In this document: piece by piece, positions 1 through 9,900 of the stretch | Numbering within the stretch: the first letter of the stretch is position 1 | How the letters are laid out: the number at the start of each line of letters is the position of its first letter | Assembly (NCBI GenBank): GCA_013306675.1 | Contig: JABLUY010000031.1 | Location: 124,001 to 188,000, forward strand | Length of the DNA stretch: 64,000 nt | Source: Thraustochytrium sp. TN22 | Taxonomy: Eukaryota; Sar; Bigyra; Thraustochytrida; Thraustochytriidae | Reading direction: 5' to 3' | Program-made: the position numbers and the translations under genes | The notes under the pieces: generated by a model | What the model saw: only the letters and a program-made list of their open reading frames with translations | What the model was told of the DNA's origin: nothing | The model's database searches: none

Positions 1-1621
1 GATGGGGTGCGTGGCGGACCTCGAGGGACTCGTGCTGCACGTGTTTCCGCGGTACCTGGAGCTGGCCTACGCCGTGCAGTCGCGCTACCGGCTGGAGCCT
101 GCCGGCTCGCACGGCGTGTGGTCGCTGGACGACTACCACATTCTACCTTTTGTGTTTGGGTCGGCGCAGTTGAGCCCGGCCGAGGAGGGCTCAGGCGGCT
201 CGGGCGCGGGCGCGCTGCTGGGCACGAGGCCCAAGGCGTCGCGCGACCGCCTCATGGTGGAGGACATGGCGGCCTCGAGCATGTACATGCGGGCGATCCA
301 GCGCATCAACGAACTCAAGTCGGGCCCGTTCGAGGAGCACTCGCCGCTGCTGCACGACATCGCGCAAATCTCCTCGTGGACCAAGGTGAACCGCGGGCTG
401 CTGGCCATGTTCCGCGGCGAGGTGCTGGCAAAGTTCCCGGTCGCGCAGCACTTCCTCTTCGGCGCGACCTTCCCGAGCACCTGGGAGCTCGATTCCAGCG
501 ACGAGGCATCGCTCGCGGCGTCCGAGAGCAGCGGCGGCGGTGGCAGCGGCGCGCGCGGGGGCGGTGCGACGGGCAGCCCGTTCGGGCCGGGCGGCCTGGG
601 TGGCGCCACGGCGCGCCCGGGTGGCGGCGGTCCCGCTGGCGGCGATGCGCTGACCAAGTACTTTGGCATCTCGCGGCGGCCGCTCGTCGGGCCCGGGTCC
701 ATGGGCGGGCCGAGCGGCGCGGCCGGGCCAGCGTGCGGGCTCAAGCGCGGCGGTCTCGCAGCTCGGGATGAGATCGCCGCCGCGGAGACCGCCGCCGTGC
801 CGCACACGCTGCTGGACGGTGAGCGAGGCGTGGAGGTGGCGGGCTTTCGCATCGAGACCGACAAGGCGCGTATCTCGGGCGAGGCGGACCTGGAGGGCGT
901 GCGCGACCAGCACACCTTCGAGGGTCACTGCCTGGACTTCCCCCTGCCCGAGATGCTCTTCGGCAGCAACGCTGTGCGCTTCACGCACCTGGACTCCAAC
1001 ACCGTGCTGGAGTTCAACGCGGCGGACGCTCTCTGTGGTTGCAAGATCGAGCGCGACGAGGACGGCACGCCAGACCGCACCCTCTTCAAGCTGCCGAGCG
1101 CAGCGCAGTGGGAGAACCGGCAGACGCTGAACGGCGAGACCATCAAGGCGTGGCGCGACGACTTCGACTGGACGTTTACGACACGCTACCGCGGCTCGCT
1201 GCTCATTGACGGCCAGCCGCAGCCGCTGCCGACCGAGCCGAGCGACGCGGAGATTGACTACCAGCTCTTGCGGCAGCGCGAGCCCTTCCTCTTCTTTGAC
1301 ACCGTGCCGCTCTTCGAGGACGATCTCTTCGACAACGGCGAGAGCAAGCTCACCGTGCGCCTGCGCGTCATGGCCTCGTGCTTCTTTGCGCTCTCGCGCT
1401 TTTGGCTGCGCGTCGACAACACCTTCGTGCGCTGCTTCGACACGCGCGTCTTTCATCGCTTCGGCACAGACCACATTCTCATCGAGCACACGCGCAAGGA
1501 GATGTCCGCCAAGGCACTTAGCGACAAGGGCTTTGGTGATTTGCGCATCATGATGGACGAAGAGCGTGTGGAGAAGCTCCTTCGCCAGATCTCGAGCGAG
1601 ACCGTCAAGGTACCACTGTAG
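1..1621 (+). CDS. PTPA-TIP41 fusion protein, PP2A regulator (5' end outside window)
   Basis: One open frame joins two different regulators of PP2A-type phosphatases. Counting from the in-frame ATG at base 2, residues 1-155 are the C-terminal half of PTPA, the prolyl-isomerase-like PP2A activator. They include the GVWSLDDYHILPF signature (38-50) and the SGPFEEHS...WTKVNRGL...KFPVAQHFLFG block (107-154). Residues about 175-250 are a Gly/Ala/Pro-rich linker. Residues 278-500 are TIP41/TIPRL: LPEMLFGSNAVRF, EFNAADAL, DWTFTTRYRGSL, FFDTVPLFEDDLFDNG and the RVMASCFFALSRFWLR segment. The N-terminal half of PTPA is missing, so the true start lies before the window and the base-2 ATG is internal. No stop or plausible intron separates the parts. 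Both parent families bind the PP2A catalytic subunit; that the fusion acts as one PP2A biogenesis or recycling factor is inference. Confidence 0.93.
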   Translation, partial: MGCVADLEGLVLHVFPRYLELAYAVQSRYRLEPAGSHGVWSLDDYHILPFVFGSAQLSPAEEGSGGSGAGALLGTRPKASRDRLMVEDMAASSMYMRAIQRINELKSGPFEEHSPLLHDIAQISSWTKVNRGLLAMFRGEVLAKFPVAQHFLFGATFPSTWELDSSDEASLAASESSGGGGSGARGGGATGSPFGPGGLGGATARPGGGGPAGGDALTKYFGISRRPLVGPGSMGGPSGAAGPACGLKRGGLAARDEIAAAETAAVPHTLLDGERGVEVAGFRIETDKARISGEADLEGVRDQHTFEGHCLDFPLPEMLFGSNAVRFTHLDSNTVLEFNAADALCGCKIERDEDGTPDRTLFKLPSAAQWENRQTLNGETIKAWRDDFDWTFTTRYRGSLLIDGQPQPLPTEPSDAEIDYQLLRQREPFLFFDTVPLFEDDLFDNGESKLTVRLRVMASCFFALSRFWLRVDNTFVRCFDTRVFHRFGTDHILIEHTRKEMSAKALSDKGFGDLRIMMDEERVEKLLRQISSETVKVPL

Positions 1622-2268
1622 AAGGAAGGGCCGGGTCGAAACGAAGTTGCCATTTTGCTATCTTGGGTTGGGTTGGAACGCCTGTCGAGAACTTGAAAAG
1701 CACAGAAGGCGGTGATTTGGGTGAGCTAAGATCTTAGTGGCTAGAGCTACAAAAGCCTTGACCATACCGTCAAGGTCCCGCTGCATGAAACGAAGACCAG
1801 GAATGACACGTAGACACATCTTGCCAGCGTGCTGCACGGCTGGCGCAATAAAGCACGATGGCCTGAGAGGAGAGCTCTCAAGGAAAATCGACAAGGTGGC
1901 ACTGGCAGAGAGGGCAAGGGCCCGACTCAAGCCGTAAGAAATCTATTTGCCCTGGAACACCTTGGCTCGGTGGCGAATCGCATGAGTTACTTCTGACTGT
2001 GACAACGGCAAGGCCCTTGAAGAGAATGCAAACCAACGACGCTCCAAGCAGAAGCTGCTCACGTGCCTCACTGACTATGCCGCGGTTGGTTCTACGAGGG
2101 GGACTGTCGAGGTCGGCTACTGTATACGCCAACAGGAAACGCCAAAAGACACGAGGGAATAAGATAAAGAATTGAAGTTGAACCCGCGTCTACTTGCTCC
2201 AGCCACTCTTTGATAAATGAGCATACCACCCATGCCTTGACTCGTGGTCGGACTGTATGGAAAAGGCT
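1622..2268. other. Convergent 3' intergenic region
   Basis: The region lies between the stop of the PTPA-TIP41 gene and the stop of the nitronate monooxygenase gene on the other strand, so it should hold both 3' UTRs. It is less GC-rich than the flanking genes. A stretch at about 1764-1782 resembles the last codons of the upstream gene (1601-1618). I see no gene here. Confidence 0.6.
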
Positions 2269-3368
2269 TTACAGGCGCGAAGAGGTAAGCACGTTGTGCA
2301 TGCGGTTGCGAATGGTCGACTCGGCCTCGGCCATGAAGTCATCCATGAGCTGCTTGACGGTGGGCACGTCCTCAATGAGGCCAATGACCTGGCCAGCGGT
2401 CCAGATGCCGCCGTCGGCATCGCCTTCCTTCTCGGCCTGGCGCCCGCGCGTGCCGGCAACCAGGTGCGCAATGTCGCTAAAGTCCAGGTTTGCGCCCTTC
2501 TCGATCTGGATCCTCTCCACCTCGGCAGCAACCTTGTTCTTGAAGACGCGCGCGGTGTTGTGCAGGGCGCGGAACATCAGCACCGTGTCGGTCTCCTTCG
2601 CGTCCACAATGCGCTGCTTGTACGACTCGGGCCACATGCACTCCTTGGTTACGCAGAAGCGGGTGCCCATGTTGACGCCCTCGGCGCCGAGCGCGATGAC
2701 GGCGGCCAGCTGCTTGCCGTCACCGATGCCGCCGCTCGCCAGGAACGGCACACGGAGCTTCTTGGCGGCCTTGGCCAGCAGCACGATGGCGCCAATGTCC
2801 TCCTCACCGGGGCTGCGTTAATCAAGGAAAGAAAGCACCAAGCGTCACAGTCAGTATGCGCGCAACGTGCGAGCGAGCGGGAAAGGAAACTGAGCGGATG
2901 AAGGAAAACGTACTGGCCGGCGCACTCGAAGGAGTCCATGGAGACGATGTCCACGCCGATCTTCTCCGCAGAGAGGGCGTGCCGGATGGTGACGCACTTG
3001 TGGATGCAGATGAGACCGGCGTTCTTGAACTTGCTGACCCACTTCTTGGGGTTGTTGCCGGCGGTCTCGATGATCTTGACGCCGCTATCGATGATGGCGT
3101 CCGCGTACGCCTCGTAATCGGGCGGGACCATGGCCGGCAGGATGGTCAGGTTCACCGCGAAGGGCTTCTTGGTGCGCGAGCGGATCAGCTCCACGTCGCG
3201 CTTCAGGTTCTCCGGCGACCCGCACGTGAGCGCCGTCAGCATACCCAGGCCGCCGGCCTCAGACACGGCCACGGTCAGGTCCACGGTGCCGACGCCCGTC
3301 ATGCCGCCGCATACCACCGGGTGCTCGATGCCCAGCATCTCCGTCACGCGCGTGCGGAAGACGCCCAT
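2269..3368 (-). CDS. Nitronate monooxygenase (2-nitropropane dioxygenase-like)
   Basis: Predicted 332-aa FMN-dependent TIM-barrel enzyme that oxidises alkyl nitronates. There are two exons on the minus strand, 3368-2914 and 2812-2269, separated by a 101-nt intron with a GTACGT donor and GCAG acceptor. Splicing creates codon 152 (His) and restores the family motif FECAGHPGEEDIGA. Other family features are the N-terminal PVVCGGMTGVG loop, the AVNLTILP strand, the phosphate-binding ASGGIGDG and the ALGAEGVNMGTRF motif. Length is normal for the family. The start ATG at 3368 directly precedes the conserved N-terminal region. The 3' end converges on the PTPA-TIP41 gene. The family assignment is strong; substrate and compartment cannot be read from the sequence, and I see no obvious targeting peptide. 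Confidence 0.92.
2813..2913 (-). other. Spliceosomal intron of the nitronate monooxygenase gene
   Basis: A 101-nt intron. On the minus strand it begins GTACGT after GGCCA and ends GCAG before CCCCGGT. Removing it joins codon halves CA and C into the His of the AGHPGE motif. Reading through instead leaves the family sequence. Confidence 0.9.
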
Positions 3369-4412
3369 CGTGCTTGTCCTCTCGTCCTCTTTCCTGTGCT
3401 CGTACGCCGCGCCCGTCAGCTCGGTCCGCTCGCTCGCCTGCTATCTCGCCGCCCGCGCAGCCCCGGCCCGCGCCCTCGCTTGGCGGCGCGTCCGCGGCTG
3501 GCGGCGCGCCCGCGGCTGGCGGCGCCCGCGCGGCCGCTGAGGCAGCCGCCGCCGCCGCCGCCGCCGCCGCGCTCGCCGCTGCACCTACCTCTCGAACCCC
3601 GCCGCGAACTCGACCTTGATTGCGGTCTGGAGCCTGCTGGAGAATGGGAACTGGACTGCCGAGGCAAACGACGGGTTCCAGCGTGCCAGGTTGAAATCTG
3701 TCCCTGGGTCCGGGCAACCATACATACAGCGCGGAGGACTGGCCGGCCTTGGCTCAGCCTGGCGCAGAGGCGAGGCGAGCGACGGTATTCGAGGGGCGGA
3801 GCGAGCGATCACGAGCGCCGCGAGCGCTGCTTGGCCGGGTGTAGGCCTAGACTCCTAGTCCGTCGAAGTACTAAGGTTAAGCGTCAAACAAGCTTGGAGA
3901 GCACCTGCGACTCTGCGAGGCGCGCTGCAGCCGGAAGGAGAGACTGACGAGGCGGCGGGCGGACAAGAGAAATGATCATGGCGGACATCGAGTCGAAGAG
4001 TGGGTCCGCGCCGAGCCTTTGCAGTGCAGCTGCAGAGGGAGCAAGAGAAGTTCGGCAACAGTACTGGCCAGGCAGGCAGGCAGGCTGTCACAGTCACGCT
4101 CTGGAGAGCTGTGTAAATAAAAAAGGGGCCTCTTCGAAGTTCGTCTTCAAGATGTGTCGGAGGCCATCTTCGCCCTTCTGGCTGCAAAGCTCTCTGTGCT
4201 GCTCAGTGCTCACTGTAAGGTCTGCGCAGATCTGCCCAGGGTCCTGCCAGGCGAAAAACGCAGTGCGACGCCGTTGCCGGTGTCCTTCTTCTCGTCCTCC
4301 TGGAGGAAGCGCAGCCGGACGAAGCCTCGACGATGACATGACATGACATGTGCATGGACTCCGCTCGAGCAAAAGCTTGCGCCCTGCGTCCCGCGCACGC
4401 GCGCCAGGCAAG
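3369..4412. promoter_or_regulatory. Divergent intergenic/promoter region between nitronate monooxygenase and ATG5
   Basis: About 1 kb separates two divergently transcribed genes. It contains GCC-rich low-complexity sequence (about 3540-3575), a GTAGGCCTAG palindromic motif at 3841-3850, a GGCA run near 4071-4084 and three GACAT repeats just before the ATG5 start (4333-4351). I see no convincing gene. Confidence 0.5.
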
Positions 4413-5285
4413 ATGGCGGCAGCGGCGGCAGAAGCAGCCGAGGCCGAGGCGGCCGAGGCGGCGGCGGCCGAGGTGCCGCGCGTAGTGCGCGCAAACTGGC
4501 GCGGCGGCGTGCCGCTGCTGGTGGAGGGCGAGCCGCGCGAGTTCGCGCAGGCGCCGTTGCCGCGCGTAGCCTTCGCAAGCAGGCAGTCGCTGCTGCCGTT
4601 CGCGCTGGCCGGGCCGCTGGCGCAGCTGCGTGCGGCGTCCGTGGTGCCTGCGCCCATGCAGGAGGTGTGGTTTGCCGCGCAGGGCGTCGTGCTCAAGTGG
4701 CAGTACCCCTTGGGCGCGCTGCTGGACGTGGTGGGCAGCGAGGTGCCGCTGCGCGTGCAGGTGCACCTGAGCGGCGCGGGGCTGTCGAGTGAACAGGCGC
4801 CCGTGGTGCCGTGCCCCGGCCCGGAAGACGCTCGCAAGGAGTTTTTCCACCTCTTCAAGCAGGGCATGTACCTGCGGTACAACTCGCGGCTGCCTTTCAC
4901 GGAGTTCCGCGACGACGACGACGACAGCCTGTGGGCGAGCGCCATTGGCGGCGAGGTGGACCGGTATTGGGCCGTGCTGGCCCGCATGCGCGAGTATCAG
5001 CCCAAGGCCGCGCCCGTGCGCATCCTGCGCGTGGTCCGGCGCGGCGACGTGCGCACAATCGCCTGCACGCAGCTCGTGGTGCCGCTGGACAGCCCCACGT
5101 CTGCGCAGGCGCTCGTGGCGCAGCACGTGCCGCCCGAGGCGGCGGCGCGCGCCAACCTGCTTTGCCAGGGCGTGCCTGTGCCGGCGGGCGCGCCGCTTGT
5201 GGCGCTCTACGAGGCCCTTGCGCACGCCGACATGTTCCTCTACCTCTGCCTTTGCGAGCCAGCTTCGGCGAGCCCAAGCGCATGA
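4413..5285 (+). CDS. ATG5: Autophagy protein ATG5
   Basis: Predicted 290-aa ATG5, the target of ATG12 conjugation and part of the ATG12-ATG5-ATG16 complex that promotes ATG8 lipidation at the phagophore. After an Ala/Glu-rich leader the protein matches the family: VRANWRGGVPLL, LPRVAF, then VWFAAQGVVLKWQYPLGALLD, which corresponds to the animal [20 protein letters not shown]. Next come the helical segment EFFHLFKQGMYLRYNS and DDSLWASAIGG...RYWAVLARMREY. The Lys in LFKQG (residue 149 of this model) aligns with the acceptor lysine for ATG12, K130 in human ATG5. The C-terminal ubiquitin-like part ends DMFLYLCLC. The ATG at 4413 has a good context (CAAGATGG); an in-frame ATG at 4350 would add 21 residues. 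Confidence 0.9.
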   Translation: MAAAAAEAAEAEAAEAAAAEVPRVVRANWRGGVPLLVEGEPREFAQAPLPRVAFASRQSLLPFALAGPLAQLRAASVVPAPMQEVWFAAQGVVLKWQYPLGALLDVVGSEVPLRVQVHLSGAGLSSEQAPVVPCPGPEDARKEFFHLFKQGMYLRYNSRLPFTEFRDDDDDSLWASAIGGEVDRYWAVLARMREYQPKAAPVRILRVVRRGDVRTIACTQLVVPLDSPTSAQALVAQHVPPEAAARANLLCQGVPVPAGAPLVALYEALAHADMFLYLCLCEPASASPSA

Positions 5286-5658
5286 GGCTCCTCTCGTTGT
5301 TTTGAAAGACGAATCGAAGGCAGCGCGGGGGCCAATGCGCAGGCTTAAGCGCAAGAGCTCACTGTCAAGAACCAAGCCGAAGTGCAAGCGAAGGTCCTCA
5401 AGCGCGAAGGAAAGGGCAAGAAGCTCCAACTCAGGTCGCCGCGCTGACGCGCTGACTTGGTCTGTACATGAAACCAATGTTGGAGCTTTGAAACGGTTTC
5501 TTTCATTTCCAGCGGTTCGTGTCCGGTCGATGGCGATTGAGGCCCTCCTGGATCGCGGTCGCCACACGGTCGCGGCGCGGACGAGCTGACTTGGTCTGTG
5601 CATGTAATGTGAGCAACGTTGGAGCTTTGAAAAGATTTCATTCGTTTTCTACGTTTCG
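5286..5658. other. Convergent 3' intergenic region with tandem duplication
   Basis: This is the 3' flank shared by ATG5 (+) and the thioesterase (-). Its main content is a duplicated unit described in a separate entry. I see no gene in it. Confidence 0.6.
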
Positions 5659-5714
5659 TTACGACTTGTCCGGGCGATGGCGAATGAGGCCCTCCTGGAT
5701 CGCGGTCGCCACAA
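5452..5714. repeat. Tandem duplication of the thioesterase 3' end
   Basis: Copy A (about 5452-5573) and copy B (about 5586-5714) share CTGACTTGGTCTG..., GTTGGAGCTTTGAAA... and GGCCCTCCTGGATCGCGGTCGCCAC. Copy B contains the last 18 or so codons and stop of the thioesterase. Copy A is a decayed duplicate lying just beyond the gene, so the duplicated unit was a coding tail plus 3' UTR. Confidence 0.85.
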
Positions 5715-6744
5715 GGGTGCCCGTGGCGTAGTCGTGGATCTCGCCCGTCACAAAGCCACGCGAGCTGACGGCAGTCGGGGAGCGCTGGTCGAAGCGCAGC
5801 CACTGGTCCATGCTAAAGGGGCGGTGAAAGTGCATCGAGTGCGTGAGCGAGGCCACCTGCATGTCGCGGCGCCACACGCTCGTGCCATGCGGGAAGAGCG
5901 AGGTACCAAGGAAGCCGTAGTCAACCATGAAGGCGAGCATGCACTGCGCGAGCTGCGTGTCGGTGAGCTCGTAACGGGGGTCTGCATCCGGCGCCTCGTG
6001 CTGACCGTCCAGACAGGCCGCCACGAAGGCCTCTTGCGCCTCTCGCATGCTGCCATTGGCGCGCAGGTAGGAAAAGTTGTGCGGTGGCGCGGGGTCGGAT
6101 CCACCCAGCACGTCCCAGACGCGGTCCGGTCGCAGCAAAATGGGCTGCGTGTCGCCCAGCAGGATGTGCCGCACCGACACGGGCAGCATCTTCTCAATGG
6201 GCTTGCCAAGCTGCTCCGCGAGCGCCTCGTAGCGCGCCAGGTTCGGGCCGAGGTCCTCCGGCCCGGGCCCCTCGGCCAGGCCTTGGGGCGGCTCCATCTG
6301 GTGGTCGAAGCCTTCCTCCGGCACGTGGAAGTTCACGAGCATGTCGAGGATGTCGCCGTGGGCCTGAAAGGCGCGTACGCGGCGGCTCGCGAAGCTGCGC
6401 CCGTCGCGCACGCGCTCCACTGCAAACCGGGGTGGCTCCCCGTTCATGCCCTCGCGCAGGAACGTGCACGCGATCCAATGTGCGCTCATCTCTGGCCGCA
6501 CCGTCAGCGACGCCGCGGCCAGCGTCTGGCCCATGTTCTGCCCTCCGAACAGGCGCCCCCAGCCAAAGTCCAGGTTGTGCCGCGCCTCGAAGACCTCCAG
6601 CGACTCCGCCTGGCCCGCGCCGCCGCGCCCCAGCGGCCGCACGTTGAGGTGCGTCACCATGTCCGTGAGAGACATATCCTTGAACGCGCTCGAGCCCAGC
6701 GCGCTGCCCGCACGCCGCGCCGCGTCCACCGCGGCCTTGGTCAT
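5659..6744 (-). CDS. Acyl-CoA thioesterase II (TesB/ACOT8 type)
   Basis: Predicted 361-aa double-hotdog thioesterase that hydrolyses acyl-CoA to free fatty acid and CoA. The first hotdog carries RLFGGQNMGQTLAAASLTV and RRVRAFQAHGDIL. The second carries VASLTHSMHFHRPFSMDQWLRFDQRSP and, near the end, SSRGFVTGEIHDYATGTLVATAIQEGLIR, all close to bacterial TesB and animal ACOT8. The protein ends PDKS, so there is no clear C-terminal peroxisomal SKL signal. An in-frame stop lies just upstream and the first ATG in frame is at 6744. An additional upstream exon joined near 6775-6790 cannot be excluded. The last codons lie inside a tandem duplication. Confidence 0.9.
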   Translation of the reverse strand: MTKAAVDAARRAGSALGSSAFKDMSLTDMVTHLNVRPLGRGGAGQAESLEVFEARHNLDFGWGRLFGGQNMGQTLAAASLTVRPEMSAHWIACTFLREGMNGEPPRFAVERVRDGRSFASRRVRAFQAHGDILDMLVNFHVPEEGFDHQMEPPQGLAEGPGPEDLGPNLARYEALAEQLGKPIEKMLPVSVRHILLGDTQPILLRPDRVWDVLGGSDPAPPHNFSYLRANGSMREAQEAFVAACLDGQHEAPDADPRYELTDTQLAQCMLAFMVDYGFLGTSLFPHGTSVWRRDMQVASLTHSMHFHRPFSMDQWLRFDQRSPTAVSSRGFVTGEIHDYATGTLVATAIQEGLIRHRPDKS

Positions 6745-7125
6745 CTTGACGATGACGAGCCCTGCGTGCTTGAAGCTCGCCAGCGCCACGCCGCCCTACC
6801 GACACCAGTCGGGCCGGGCCGGGCCACGCCGCGCTGCGGCGCTGCAGCTGCTGCCGCCGCGCCTCGCGAGCTGCGCAGCTCCCGACGCAGCCCGCACGCA
6901 CGCGTTTGCTTTGCGGAATGGATGGGGTGGGAGTGCTTGCGTCGACCTTTTGCAGAAGCGTCGTCTCACAGAGTCAAGGCGGCCTCCAAGCCATTGCGTT
7001 GCATGACTCGAAGTAGGCCTAGTTCGTCGAGCTCGACGAAAGTCCGAGGAAACGAGAGCATGAGGAAACCGGGTATGGTGGCTGGTGGTGGTACCCAGTA
7101 CCACGAGAGAAAATCACCAAGCAAA

Positions 7126-7157
7126 GCTGAGCTGAGGCGAGCTGAGCTGAGCTGAGC
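7126..7157. repeat. GAGCT pentanucleotide microsatellite
   Basis: Short imperfect tandem run of GAGCT units with one GAGGC variant, upstream of the thioesterase gene. Confidence 0.7.
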
Positions 7158-8934
7158 AAGGAAGACCGAGCAGAACGCCGGCGCAAGGGCAGGGGAGCTC
7201 AGCCCGAGCAACAGAAGCCAAGTGGAGACCAAGCCAAGCAAGCCTGCGAGAGACAGAAGCGAAAGAGAGCAGTGCATGGCTTTCCGCTAGCCAGCCTCGC
7301 CCGCTGGGCGCATGCTACCCAAGGAGGACTGTCCTTCTTGAAGGGCAGTCCGCTCCTGTGATTAGGGTTTTGCTCTGTGCAAAAGCGCATTCGCTCGCGA
7401 GTTGCTCGCAAAGTTCCTCGCAAAGATGCTCGACGGAGGGTCCTTTGCAAGGGCTTTGAGCGACCGCGGTTCAAGCCTGCCGCCTGCAAGCCAGCCGGAC
7501 CATGGAGGGACCGTCAGGGTGCGTCTCGGTCACACCGGACCGCGCGTGCCGAATGACTTGCAACAGTTGTGCGCCTCGGACTCGGACTCGGACTCGGACT
7601 AGAATTCGTATTCGGACTCAGACACACCTTCAAAGACACACCTTCAAAGTCGCCGGATTACGCGGATGATGATAACGATGTGCACTGCACGTCACGGTCG
7701 AAATACGCGAACGCCGCACGTCGGCGTGAGAGCCGCGTATCGCGCCACTCTTGGTTCCGTGCGTCGAGGTGTCCAGAATCGTCCCCGTGCATCGCGCGAG
7801 CGCGCACGTCGCGCACTGGCAGGGAGCGAGCAGCTCGCGCAGCAGCAGCTCCGCCAGCGGTCCGAATCGCCAGTGGGCGGCTCGGTGGGCGTCCAGCGGG
7901 GCGCAGAAACAGTTTTCTGCGTGAACAGTGGGTTGGCCAATCTTACATCATGGTCCTCCTCTTTGAAGCTCCTGGGCGCGTCGCATAGCCTGTTCACGAG
8001 ATGCCGCTACAAGACTGGCATCTGTCAACCCACGGCGGTGACGCAGTGGGCCAAAGCTGCGGTGCGGCCAACCACTTCAAGCTTCTCCCAGCACCCCGAC
8101 ACTCCTCCAACGGTGCCTTCAGATTCTGCCACCACCAGCGGCCAGTACTTGCTGGCCTCCCGTCCCGGTTGCCAGTGGCAGGCTGCCTCAGGCTGCCTGG
8201 TCGCAAGTCAACGTTCGCGTGAGTTCGAGTGCGTGACGGCTCCCGGGCCTCGCCTCGGCCCGGTCGGCCGGCGCGGTCGTCGGCGGCCGGCCACGGTCGA
8301 CGCTCCAGCCGCACGTGCGGCCAACGCGGCTGCAGCACTGCGGCACGTACCGGCACGCGTCGCCGTCGTGGCCGCGGCCAGCCAGCCGCCAGCGGCGGCG
8401 CGCGAGCCGAGCCGGGCTTGCCAGCCACTGCAAGACAGTGTGAGCGTTCCTCGAATCCTGCGGCGCGGTGCCACGGTGGCCGGGCGGGCGGGCCAGGCAC
8501 CACACGCGCGCCCACGCGCCTCCACGAATCACGAGCTCGTTTCCGAGCCTCCGCCAGGATTCGCCTTGCCTGTGAGTCTGTGACTGTTTTAAAAAAAGCA
8601 AGGAGCCCGGGCCAGCCAGCCAGCCACCTGGGCCGTGGCCACGTGGTTCACGGCCGTGACGGCCGCCCCGGGCGGCCCGCTGGCCGAGCCGAGCGCCGCC
8701 GCTCGACCCCCGGTGGCCGCGGCGCCGCTGCCGACCCTCCGCTGCTGGCGCGTCGTGTCCCGCTGCGCGCGCAGTCCGTAGTACGCCGCGCGGCTGCTCC
8801 AGCGCAGCGCCGCACCGCTTGCACTGCACGGCGCGCCAGCCATGACCACAGCAGCCGCGGCAGCGTTGCAAGCTTGCTTCTCCTCGGCCAGCTAGCCCGA
8901 GCTCGCCCAGCTTGCTCGTTGGTTGGCCTCTCGA

Positions 8935-8956
8935 TTCGAATTCGATCGAATTCGAA
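8935..8956. repeat. 22-bp perfect palindrome
   Basis: TTCGAA, TTCGATCGAA and TTCGAA are read continuously and equal their own reverse complement. Further TTCGAA-like halves follow to about 8985. It is an AT-rich island in strongly GC-rich sequence. Confidence 0.9.
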
Positions 8957-9869
8957 AACCATTCGAATTTCAAACGAACCTGCGGTGCCGTGGCGCGACG
9001 TGTGCGAGCCGAGCGACTTGAAGCAAGCAAGCAAGCCTCCTCCAACTTCAAGTGCAAATCGAAAACCCGGCCGCCGCCGCCGCCGCCGCTCGGACCCGCC
9101 ACCGCTGGCCGGCAGCCCGGCCAGGCCGCGGCGGCTGCCAGTGGCCGGGGCGCAGGCAGGCAGCTAGAAACGAAGCTCGCGCGGAGCCGGGCACGCGACT
9201 GGCAGCGTGCGGCAGCCTGAGCGTGCGGCAGTTTGTCTGGCTGGTGGGCTTCCCAGTCATCGTGGCGCGCCGGAGCAAGCCTTGACAGGAGCGAGACGGA
9301 CAAGGCGAGCCCCGACAAGCCTCCTCCCGGTCGGCCTCGGCCGCGGGCGCGCCTCTGGGGCGCCAGACCCAGAGCGCGCAGGCGCAGAGGCCCGCACCGC
9401 GCTCTCCCGCAGCGCCTCCCTCGGCGGCGGCGGCCGGCAGCCCAGGCTGCTTCTCCCCGGCGCACCAGCAAGCAGGCGCGCCGAAGAGCGCCCGCGCCAG
9501 CCCCCCCGGAGGGCGCCTGCGCGCGCCCGCAGCCCGTGCCGGCATACCGCAACGCGGGCAAGCACGCGCAGAGGCGCAGGCGGCAGTGGGCGCGGGGCGG
9601 CGCGCGCGCGCCGGTGGAGACCTGGACGGCGTGTCGCGCGCGATCGTACGCGCCCTAAAGGAGGAGGCCGTGCCTCGCCTCATCTCATCTCGTCTCCTCG
9701 CAGCCTGCCTGTCTGTTCCGCTGCTTGGAGCGGCCGCCAGGAGCCTCGTTAGTCTCCTCACCAAGCTCGGACGCGCGGCGGCGCGCGGCGCGCGGCGGCG
9801 GCGGCGGCGGCGGCGCGCGGCGGCGCGCGCGGGCTGGCTGGCCGGCTAGCTGGCAGCGGCGGCGGCAGC

Positions 9870-9900
<31 letters not shown>

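Noticed and set aside
6745-6789. Fifteen extra N-terminal residues of the thioesterase
   Set aside because: They begin with GTG immediately after an in-frame stop; ATG 6744 is used unless an upstream exon exists.
7460-7485. A GGTTCAAGCC string resembling a tRNA T-arm
   Set aside because: The flanking bases do not form a T-stem and no acceptor, D or anticodon arms are found around it.
7666-8583. A 305-codon plus-strand open frame
   Set aside because: No motif, low-complexity composition and no start or splice context; not supported as a gene.
8188-9561. A 457-codon minus-strand open frame in the first gene-poor region
   Set aside because: Arg/Ala/Gly/Pro-rich translation typical of random GC-rich sequence, competing overlapping frames on both strands, and no recognisable motif.
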